Source: Siphonodentalium dalli | Taxonomy: Eukaryota > Mollusca > Scaphopoda > Gadilida > Siphonodentaliidae | DNA length: 64,000 nt | Direction of reading: 5' to 3' | Assembly: GCA_032622095.1 (NCBI GenBank) | Contig: CP136067.1 | Coordinates: forward strand, 44,497,549 to 44,561,548 | Shown here: one piece after another, positions 11,601 through 23,600 of the stretch | How positions within the stretch are numbered: position 1 is the stretch's first letter | Layout of the letters: each line of letters begins with the position of its first letter | The notes under the pieces: model-generated | Databases searched by the model: none | Told to the model about the DNA's origin: nothing | Seen by the model: only the letters and a program-made list of their open reading frames with translations | Made by a program: the position numbers and the translations under genes

Positions 11601-14600
11601 TTAATTCCTGTGATCATATCTTTGACAAATTATCAATTATGACTAGTCGCTATCGCCAAGGTATGGGTTAAACATCTGCCGATCGTGATCGGCCTCTCGT
11701 TCTCAAATACAATGTCATTGTGGGATAGACCTAGATATGTTCAGTTGCACTTTCACATTTTCATTATTTAACTGAGATGGGAACGGTTTTCAATATACAT
11801 TCAAATAGTTAATATGGAATCAACGATTTCAGTGACCATAAACATTTTGACATGAGGGACACACTTGTGCAAGTTTAGCACCCATGAATTCAAAAATTGC
11901 AAGTGCATACTGGTGCGAGAGCAATTACTTTCGTCTCCTGGGAAGGACTGATGTTATAGTCAGCAATAGCAACCCTGATAACCTAAGAGAGATAACTCCA
12001 CTTACCAGCTACCAATTAGTTATTGTCAGCAGTAGCAACCTTGACAATCTAAGAGAGATAACTCCACCCACCAGCTACCTGATGACATCACAGGAAGGGA
12101 AGCCATTGTGTGATCACCCAAGGTGGATGGACAGAAGTAGAAGCAGGAGACAACAAGTGTAAGTGTCTACTTAACAGTGGTAGCAGAGCGAAAAGAAGAT
12201 GGCTCAACACAGCTACAAGATTCCACCTAACCTGGACACTCACAGTAGTTATGAGAGTTGGAAAAATGAGCTGAAAATGTGGAATTTAGTGACTGATGTT
12301 CCCAAAAAAAAACAAGCTCTAGCAGTTGCGTTGTCACTTACGGGAAAAGCGAAGGAAATTGCTTTGGAAATCTCTGCAGACGACCTTGCTGACGAGGAAC
12401 AGGGGATGAAGAAACTGTTAAAAAAATTGGATACAGCATTTGAAAAGACAAAATAGATTGTGCGTATGAAGCATACAGCGACTTTGAAAACTTTTGTCGA
12501 AATGAGGAAATGACAATGTCACAGTACATCATCGAATTCGAACACAAGTACAACAAATTAAAGTCGTACGATATGACATTACCTTCCGCCGTGCAGGCAT
12601 TCAAGTTGTTGGATAACACTAATTTATCCACCAAAGATCGACAGTTGGCGTTAACGGCATGCACAGATATAACGTTCGACTTAATGAAATCGGCACTAAA
12701 ACGGATCTTCGCCGATTCTCATGGAAATCCAGAAGCATCTAACGGAGAAAAGATTCTACTAAAGAAGGAGCCGGTGGATGATGTCTATTTCACAGGAAGA
12801 CCGTACAGTGGCGGATACAAAAATGTTGGTAGGAAATACGGAAACGGCAGTTCGAACAAAAATCCTCTCGATAAATTTGGAAACGTTACCAAGTGTGCGA
12901 TTTGCGGTAGTCTCTACCACTGGGCAAAGAACTGTTCTCAACGACGACAACAGGCTTTCCAGAACAACACAGAGAATAATCAGCCGCATTCTGTGAACAT
13001 TACTCTTTTCAATGGCGATGTTGGAAAGAATGAAATTTTCATGGTGGAGTCATTTGGAGCTGCTGTTATTGACACTGCGTGTACGAAAACTGTCTGTGGA
13101 CAAAAATGGCTACACAACTATATCAACGATTTAACAAGCGAAGAACGAAGTTTTGTTAGTCCGTCAAAGAGCTCGCAAGAATTTAGATTTGGTGATGGAG
13201 TTCAAATTCGGTCGTTGGAAAAAGTGACAATTCCTGCCGTCGTTGGAAAAACACAATGCTGCATAGTGACAGAAGTTGTACCGTGCGACATTCCGCTTTT
13301 ATTGAGCAAACAGTCTTTAAAGAAAGCAGAAGCAGTATTGGACCTCAGTTGTGATAAAGCGAAAATGTTAGGACAAGATGTTCAACTTGAGTTTACATCA
13401 AGCGGCCACTATTGCATAAACATTCACCCACGTTCAACACAAGCAAAAGCCGAGACGAAAATGCCAGAAGTTCTTGCGGTGGACACGGCTAAACTGGATG
13501 ATAAAATGCTGATAAAGTTGCACAACCAATTCGGACATCCCACTGCTGAAAAACTTGATGCGTTGATAGAAAATTCAGGCCAAAAAGACCCCGATCTGCT
13601 AGAGAGGTTGAAGGCGATAGTAAAAAACTGTGGAACGTGTGAAAAATTCAAAAAGCAACCACCTAGACCGGCAGTTGGATTGCCACTAGCGTCCTATTTC
13701 AATGAAACTGTGGCGATGGACCTGCATCAACTAGGACCGTCCTTGTGGTACCTACATATCATGGACTTGTTTACTAGGTACAGTGCTGCAACAGTAATAA
13801 CAAGCAAACGGTCATCTGTGATCACGAACAGTTTTATTCAGAAATGGATAGCGATACATGGAAGTCCGAAAACGGTTTATTTCGACAATGGTGGAGAATT
13901 TGAAAACTGGGAAATGAAGGACATGACCGAGAACTTCAACATTGTTATTAAAACAACACCAGCGGAAAGTCCGTGGAGTAATGGACTTCTTGAGCGACAC
14001 AATAAGACTCTGACTGAAATACTCAACAAAGTGAAGAATTCAAATCAAGTGGACATGGAAACTGCTCTCGCATGGGCTGTGAACTCTAAGAATTCCTTGG
14101 CAAATGTACATGGATATAGTGCATTTCAACTAGTGTATGGACAAAACCCAAACTTGCCGTGTGTTATAAGTGATCGACTACCTGCGTTGGAAGGAACCAC
14201 CATGAGCGAGTATGTAGCAAAAAATCTAAATGCGATGCACTCTGCAAGAAAGGCGTTTATAGAATTAGAATCCTCGGAAAGAATTCGACGGGCCTTAAAG
14301 AAGAATACTCGGTCGTACTCTAACTACTCCACTGGAGACAAAGTGTATTATAAACGGGCAAATAATCCAGAGTGGAAAGGACCAGGGATTGTAATTGGGC
14401 AAGACAGCTCCGTCGTATTTGTAAGACATGGCGGGACATATGTTCGGGTCCACAAGTGCCGCTTGACAAAACTGCCTTCTTCAGTAACAAATGACACATG
14501 TGATGAAGAAGATGTTTCTGAAACTGTTCCCAACAGTACGCCAATATCAACACTTCAGGAAGAATCTGATGAAGAATGTTCGAAGTCTACAGATGATCCT

Positions 14601-17600
14601 ACTAGTGGAGCAATAGGCGCGAGCAGTAAATCCATCACACCAACAATTGGACAGTTATTTTCCTTCAACAGTGATGATGATCAATATGTTGTGAAAATTC
14701 TTTCTCGTGCTGGAAAAGCAACAGGGAAACACAAAGACTGGTATAATGTGGAGTATCGTTCACCAGAAAGACTGTTAGGAACAAGAAACTCTCTCGATCT
14801 GTGTGGTGTTGACATTGTTCCGGTTAACGAGCCATCTACATCTTCAGAGGAAGAGAATAATGTTATGATAGTAAATATGGATACGTTTTATGATGTAAAA
14901 ATGGCCGAACTTCAGAAATGGAAGGAATACGAAGTCTACAACGAAATTCCGAATGAAGGACAAAAATGTGTATCAACTCGTTGGATATGTACGATGAAGG
15001 AAGTGGACGGAAAGACCGTAAGAAAGGCACGCCTGGTAGCCCGTGGGTTCGAAGATATCGAAAAAGATATAATAAATAAAGACTCACCCACATGCAATAA
15101 AGAGACATTGAGATTATTGCTTGCGATCATGGTACAGAAATGATGGAATCCAAAATCAATGGACATCAAAGCAGAATTTCTGCAAAGCTCCCAGATCTCC
15201 AGGACAATATTTCTTAAACCACCGAAGGAGTCGTCATCATCAGGAGTCTGGCGCCTAAATAAATGTGTTTACGGCTTAGCTGATGCATCATTGTGTTGGT
15301 ATCAACGAGTTAAGGCAGTAATGTTAAAATGTGGAGCAAAGACATCTTCCTTGGATCCAGCTACGTTCTACTCGTACGATAAAGAGGACAATCTCATCGG
15401 AATATTAGCTACTCATGTCGATGACTTTATTTGGGGAGGTTCTCAAATCTTCGAAAACGACATCATTGGTGCTATTCGAACACAACTAAATGTTGGAAGA
15501 GAAGAATCAGAATCCTTCAAATATATCGGCCTACATTTAGAGGTGGTTAAAGATTGTGTCTCGTTGGATCAAGATAGTTACCTGAAGTGTCTGCAAGCAA
15601 TGACTATTTCAAAGGATCGCATAATGAGTAAAGAGGCGTCTTTAACATCTGAAGAAAAGACAATACTTCAATCAAAACTTGGACAACTGCTCTGGATAGC
15701 AGTTCAAACTCGACCAGACATTATGTATGACACGGCTGTCTTAACCTCGGAGCTGCAAAATCCTTCAGTAAAGCACATTCTGGCAATCAACAAAATAATA
15801 AAGAGAGTGAAGTCGGACAATGTGAAGCTGCTATTCAAGAAGTTTGACAACCCAGAAAACACAAGACTGCTAGTTTATAGTGATGCGTCTTTGGGAAACA
15901 TTTACGATGGGGGAAGCCAAGGTGGACATCTGATCATGATAACGGACAACGAAACAGTTATACCAATTGCATGGCAATCAAAACGTATTCGTCGCATAGT
16001 CAGAAGTACCTTAGCTGCTGAAACGCTTGCGCTAGCAGATGGTATTGATGCAGCCATTCACACAGCTCAATTATACTCCGAAATAATGACAGGATCTGTA
16101 AATCCGAAATTCATCCCTATAGAGTGCGTTACAGACAACCATTCATTATACGATGCGCTAAAGTCTACGAACTATGTTTGCGAGAAACGTTTACGTATGG
16201 ACATTAACGGAATTCGAGAGCTGATCAGAAGTCGCCAGATAACTGAAGTTAAATGGAGCAAGTCGCAGTATCAGTTAGCTGACTGTCTGACCAAGAAAGG
16301 ATCATCATCTCTAGCCCTGCTCGGAGTGCTGGAGAGAGGATCGCTGCTGCAGTAAGACAATGACGAAGATGTAAATAAATGTACATAAAGTTGTAAATAG
16401 AACTTCTAGAAAGAGGGGAGTTGTTATAGTCAGCAATAGCAACCCTGATAACCTAAGAGAGATAACTCCACTTACCAGCTACCAATTAGTTATTGTCAGC
16501 AGTAGCAACCTTGACAATCTAAGAGAGATAACTCCACCCACCAGCTACCTGATGACATCACAGGAAGGGAAGCCATTGTGTGATCACCCAAGGTGGATGG
16601 ACAGAAGTAGAAGCAGGAGACAACAAGTGTAAGTGTCTACTTAACACTGAGACTTCTGACTCTTCCCCACGGTCTGTGGCCCACTCCATTACGAGAGTGG
16701 GTCTTGCCCCACTGGAATCATACTCCTTCGGGATATGTCCAGGCCTGCTTCACCATAGGCGGACTCTCCGGAAGTGTATAAAACATTCTCCTCACCATAA
16801 GCAAGGACACCGTTATGTTCTTGCACATGTGAAATAATCAATACTCATCGTCCTCAATACACGAGAAAAGACCGTATCTTACCTGCAGTTCAGCTTATCG
16901 CAGGGAAGATCACGTGGCCAAGAAACTGAAGGATTTTTGCCTTATTAGCCCTGTTTACAATAACTAACCAAATGTTTTGTAAAAAGAAAAATGCCAGTCT
17001 TAACCTCGGGCAGGACCAGTTTGGGCCCCCCCTGTTCTGCTCTGCATCAGTAGCGATCAGTGGTAGGCAGTGTGCTGCAAAAGTTGATTTGGGCAACCAA
17101 TCTTCCAGGGCTGAAGCTCCGGCCACTGAACCTTGGCGGCTGTTCTGGGTGGGGAAGACTCGTTGTCCCATGCCGCAAATAGCGCACCAGCCAACTGGCC
17201 TTCTGACTCTTCCCCACTGTGCCGTGGCCCACTCCATTACGAGAGTGGGTTTTGTCCCCCTGGAAGTGTACTCCCTCAGGATACGTCCAGGCCTGCTCCT
17301 CCGCCGTCATGGGATTCGAAAGAGACCATCATTTATGCCAGCTTGGTCGGAACCGCCTGCATTTGGGGGATATGGGGGGGGGCTTCCTCTGGTCAAATGG
17401 CTCCTCCCAATTTTTATCCTCCGCCCTATTGGCATTGGGGCGTACCTTATTCTCCCTGGGAACCTCCTAATTGTGCGCCAGGATTTCAAGGGGGTAATTG
17501 GGCGGGCAATAGCTCCTTAAATCCATATGCGAGTGAATTTATTCCTCGCTCGAGCCATTCACTGAGTAGGCCTCCCTCCGGTAACGTATCCCAGCCTGAT

Positions 17601-20600
17601 CCAGGATGTTCTGTGCCTGGCGTCGATCCTGACGTACTTTCACTCCATCCCATTAGGGGTGTAACGATACATCGATGTATCGATGCGACTGCGATACAGC
17701 ACTGACGATACGGTCATCGATACAGACGACATATCTTGATACACAAATTGCATATTGTTATTACCAATTCAGGTAAGTAAGCAGCAGTCGCCACGAACGA
17801 GAAAGATCACTGTTGAATCAGTATCTAACAAAAAATTCAGGTAATCCCCCACAATAAGTAATACAAATGATAAGCATTCCCTATTTATCACGGAGTAACA
17901 GTGAGGCCAACAGACCGAATTGTATCAACTTGCATGTGTAGACAATCCGATGCCATCTTCTTGAAACACATTGTATTAATACAACAATCAGTCGCTAGTG
18001 ATCCACTGATCAAAGCACAGACCTGACCTGAGTGACCTCAATTTTAATGACCTATTTCAATAGTACACGTCATGCAGCAAGTGAGCAACTTTGTCAATAA
18101 CATGTCGTTTACAGCCGGTGGCAAACCTTTGATGTATGATATTGCTACAATTTTATTTCACTGTTAACCAGAATGATGCAGCTGCTATAGTCTCAACCTA
18201 TATCATATCAATCTACATGTATGTCATTCCCGTGTCACGTCAACACTGCACGGACACTGCACTCTGTGCACTGGCCCATGTGGGTTGCTGAGCAATTGTT
18301 AAACCCCCCAGTTCCCGTTATAATGTTGACAACTTGACATGAATAATTAATATAAAGCCCCTCCCATTTAACTGTCAATCTCGTGACATTGACTGAGATT
18401 TTCGGAGACGACGTTCCTCAATGGTCAACAGGTAGTGTTTGTACTCTCTAATTAATTTTGTTCAGACAACGCAGTGCAACAATGGGCTCAATGTCAGCAT
18501 CTTTATGCTTCCCGGTCCGATGGGATATCACTGATAGTCGATACATCTACGAGGTTTTAATTAGTTTTTTTACTTCTTAGACAATACAATACAAGTTGCA
18601 ACAACAAATATTTTAGATGAACATCTAGTACACACATTTTAGCGAGTTTATGTAGGCCCACCTGTAGCCATGCAAGCACATACCCACCTGTTGTTGTCGC
18701 TATATATCAGTGTATATACAGTCCGTATGAAGACTCGGCAATATCGCTATAATTTTAGGTAAGTAAAATCGCGATACGTATCGTATCGTGACCTCTGTAT
18801 CGCGATAAACATCGATACACCCCATACCCTGTATCGTTACACCCCTACATCCCATGGCGTCGGAAGGCTTTGTCGACGATGAGCTAGAATCTTGGGCCGA
18901 CAGTGGGGCGATTAGTGCTAGCTAGACAGTGTGCTACAAAAGTTGATTCGGGCAACCAATCTTCCCGGGCTGTTGCTCCGGCCACTGCACCTTGGGTCCC
19001 CACTGTCTGTTGAGGATTCTGTCGTTCCTCGGAAACACGCTTTTGTGAATGAAGATAAGATGAAAAGAAAAAACTTTACAGTCCTCTTCTCTTCCTTAGT
19101 CTCTTGACTAAGGAGGGGCGGAGGACTGACATACCTTCTATGCGCCTAATGGCTTTGTCAACGATGAGCTAGAATCTTGGGCCAGCTCTTTTGTGAATGA
19201 AATCGACCGAGGTCAAATCTTGTTTAAATTAAATTACCACAAAATTAACACCAACCATGCCAGTCTTTACCTCGGTCATGCTCGGTTCTGGCCCCATGTT
19301 CCTGCTACAGCAGTCAGGACCAGTGGCAGGTAGGATGCTTACATCCCTGATTTGGGAAACGAATCTTCAAGGGCGAAAGCCCAGCATCAGTGCCTTTGGA
19401 GGCTGTTCTGGATGGGTAAGACTCGCTGCCGCGTACCGTCATTTTGCTAACAATTTAAAGATTTTGAAAGGTATATATACAGCCATCAATCTCATCACAT
19501 GACAACGAGAAGAGGATGACGCGAAGAAAGAAGAAGATGTCTCTACTTGCTCGGTTTCTCGCTAGCACGACTGCTATGGCACTATCTGGGATGTTCCTTC
19601 CAAAACAAGGGGGGGAGGCGGACAATAAATTTTAACCCTCCTGATGACACAAGGCCGGAGATATAATCCATATAGTTCAGTTCGGTCTTCCCATAAGGAA
19701 AAATTAATTATAATTCTAATAATTATATTTTCGAACCCCCAGATCACATTATATAAAATATATGCCATATCAAATACCATTTGAAAAAGGAAGTCTCAAA
19801 ACATTATATTATCAACTTATCCGGAGTAATAAACTGTGAACATGTTGTTTTTGTTGAGTTACCGACATGTTGTGCTTAAGTTGTGCTGACGTGTTGTTGT
19901 GCAAAGAGTAATATTTTCAATGGAGGGGGAATAACTCTATATTTTAAAGATAGAGTTATTCAACTTCCATTGAAAATACATTTTTAGTTTGAATTCTGTT
20001 GCATTCTGGGAGTCATAATGGGGTGAATCTTTTTATGATTTCAGCTGTTTCCTATTTCTCTATGGGCATCTTCTGAGACACAGATGTTTCAAATGGTGAT
20101 GAATTATAGTATTTTAATCTCGATATCGAATCTCCTTCCTGATATCGACATCGAATCGAATATCGAATCGAATCAGCTAGTGATTGATATTGTCTACCAT
20201 TGTGTCTTTCGGTGTCTCATATGACAACAAACTGCAAAATTCACTAGATACTAATAGCGATGCTAATCTCCTTAAACATCCATTGGAACTTGTGTTATTT
20301 TTAGGAAAAATCATGACATAGGCAAGTCACTCTCAGTCTCATGGAGGTTTGGGATATGTTGCTATCAAGCTGTGTCATGGCGAACATGATACAAGAAGAG
20401 ACACTGAGACAGTAAGACACTTGAAGACAGTTCAATCAACAAACCCCATGGAATGGCAGTCACTTGTCTACATTATTTAATAAAGATAATAAATATTTGA
20501 CACAAGTGGACATGGGTACACCATTCAGCTATATGATTGTTATAGTCCGATACCAATGGTAGTTATCTGTTAAACTGTTCAACCCACAATAGATCAAACA

Positions 20601-23600
20601 CCTACATCACATATTCACAGTCGTTGTCTTCGCGGAGGGGGTCCCAGAAAACAGACACAAGTTACAAGTGTTAAATGTTATCAACAAGATTCAACGGATC
20701 GAAACTTGGTGCAACGTGCTCGATTTCTCGGGAAAAAGAAACTGAAAGTAGGAAATTTATAGGAATTCTGTCGTTTAGTGTCGCAGATAACTGGTCGCAC
20801 ATGATAATGTCAATTTAAGAACATAATAGACCGATTGTTCTAAGGTTTCTCACCATTTCTGTTCATTCCAATCTATGTTTTGTCGCTCATAACGGCAGCT
20901 GACATTGAATTTTATTCATATAATCTGAATTGGATATAGGAAGTTCTAAACATAAGGTAATCAATTGAGTTCCACATCTAGCGACCATGCACCGTGTAGA
21001 CAATTTACATAGTGTCGATACATATTACAAATATATGCGGTAATTGATCAACATCATGGGTTGCGATCGAAGCACATAATTTGCATAAGCACGTCTATTC
21101 TGAACGGCATATACATTCAAAATTACCTACGTTGTCAACTTGGCAACCTTGTGCTTCAATTTTTGTGAGCTTAGGTCATTTGGCATGTGCTATTTAGACA
21201 CAACAAAACGAGACTACATCGAAGTAACACCGATTCGAAAATATCCGAATCAGCGGACCGATTCGGTGTCGATCTCGAATCCGGTGCCCGATATCGACAT
21301 CGAATCGAATCTCGAATATTCGCAGGTCCCTATTTTAATCATAATTTATGGCAAATTAAGTGGGCCTTTAATAAGTATACATAGTTTTATATACAAGCCT
21401 TGAAATAGTGTGTCTGTCATTTGCAGAATGAGGTCCCCAGAGGGTGAATTTAGTGATGCTACCCTGCATAGCGGGCTAGCATCACCAAATTCACCCTCTG
21501 GGAACCTCATTCTCCTGAGGTGTAAGCAGAATGAGGTCCCCAAAGGGTAAATTTGGTGATGCTAGCCCACTATGCAGGGTAGCATCACTAAATTAACCCT
21601 CTGGGGACCTCATTCTGCAAATGACAGACACACTATTTCAAGGCTTGTTTATATATTAGTGACTGGAATTCAGTCAGACTTCTTCTGCTTTTAAATTGTT
21701 TTTGACTGATTGGGTGTTGTTGAGCATCGACAGAAATAAAAGATACAACTGAAGCTGCTATAGATTATATTGTAAGTCCAATCCACAACACATTAGTAAA
21801 ATTAGCGTGCAAGTCTGCAAATAACGTGTCTGTCATTTGGAGAATGAGGTCCCCAGAGGTTAAATTTAGTGATGCTATCCCACACAGCGAGCTAGCATCA
21901 CCAAATTTACCCTTTGGGGACCTCATTATGCTTAGATCTCATCTATAGTCTAAAATTAACATTGTTTTAGTTACTTTTTCCCTTCTATATCCACTAATTT
22001 GCAAAAGATAAAATGTATAATCAAGACGTCTAATGGGTGAACATAACTAACTTCAATTGGGGAACTTCAATCAGATCCTTGGTCTCCCATAGCAGTTGAG
22101 GCCTAAGCAGAATGAGGTCACCAAAGGGTGAATTTAGTAATGCTAGCCCACTGTGTGGGATGTCATCACTGAATTCACCCTCTGAGGACCTCATTTGCAA
22201 ATGACAGACACACTATTTTCAAGCTTGTCAGTGTGCAAAATATTTGTTTTGATACTTGTCATGTCATTATCTCTATGGTAATATGATTATAAAAAAAACT
22301 TTTATCCCACCAGGTTGTTATTAATAACAAGACAGGAGTGCCTTAAAGGCCCACTTAATTTTCGAATGCCCAGATAACAACATACAGTAATGCTCTAAGT
22401 AATCGACTTCTTAACCACAGCAGAATTATGGGTAACTTTTCAGGATTTAGTCGGAAATATGGCTTGTTGCCATTCATCGGAAAGCTCTCACCGAGAGCTT
22501 TCCGATGAATGGCAACAAGCCATATTTCCAACTAAATCCTGAATAGTTACCCATAATTCTGCTGTGGTTAAGGAGTCGATTACTTAGAGAATTACTGTAT
22601 TCCATATTAAATACCTTTTGGAAGAGGAACCAAAAATATATATATTCCACCAGAATATGGAACAGCTGTAGCCTAGGAGTGTCCACTAAGTGATAGAGAT
22701 TCTTAGATTAATTCCAAGAATTCCCCCCTTGTCAACCCACAATGCATCAGAATTCAAACTAAGAGATTCCCCTTCCGTTGAGAATAATAGAGTTTACAGT
22801 ACAGTCTGAATCAAAATTAAGCACCAACAGACCTTGGTACCATGACAAAAACAACATGTTCCCAGTTTATTCAATTGGATAAGTTGATAATACAATGTTT
22901 TGGAGCTTCCTCTTTCAAATGGTATATAATATGGAATATGTTGTATATAATGTGATCTGGTGATTCAAAAATTAAGTGGGCCTTTAATGATTACCTTTTA
23001 CTAATCACTAAAGGAACATGTAGTTGAAAACATGTTTATGGACCTTCAGCATTCTTGTTATTGGTGAAGCCCCTTTTTTGGTACCACCAAAGCGCCAACC
23101 ATGAGATCCTGATCTATGATTCCATATCTAGACCTGAAACACACTAAGCATAGCTGTTAGCAAAAGGGGTACCTCCTCCCAAAACTGAAGCAAAAATATT
23201 GGGTGGGAGGATTATATGTGCAAAATAATGCTCAACCAATTCGGACGGCAGTTTTACCAGAAGAGAGGCCTTATGCTGTAATTACCACGTGACCTGACGC
23301 CAGACAAAATAATCCTTCTCTCAATATCGACGTGCTTTGTTCAACGCTTTAGCATATACTCGTCGCTTTAGGGCAAACAAAGGCATTATCTCAGTTGAAA
23401 TTTGGTGAACCATGTGGAATAGAAGCTGGCAAATTGAGTGACTGATTTCCATATCGCTCCGCGTGTACTGTACTGATCAGATATATTCTTTAATCATACT
23501 ATTGACATACATATGTACTGTTCTGTACTAGCTGTCAGATCTATTTATAGTTATCACTAGTTGACTCTTCTAATGCAACCTGGCAGATAAATGATTCACA

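Larger units (their letters stand above)
11952..16646 (+). mobile_element. Ty1/Copia LTR retrotransposon, complete insertion
   Basis: Two 225-bp LTRs (11952-12176 and 16422-16646) are identical at every base I compared and end in TGTTA...TAACA. The flanking duplication is CTGA (ACTGA if the shared terminal A is counted). A primer-binding site, gag, protease, integrase, reverse transcriptase, RNase H and polypurine tract occur in that order. Integrase before RT is the Copia order. It sits in sense orientation in the 19.3-kb AGMO intron, inside an older repeat. Reading is broken twice, by a frameshift near 12450 and a TGA at 15141. LTR identity implies a recent insertion. Confidence 0.95.

Noticed and set aside
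12440-12460. Programmed -1 frameshift in Copia gag
   Set aside because: No clear slippery heptamer in the right phase and no obvious need in a Copia element. A lost A is simpler, though not proven.
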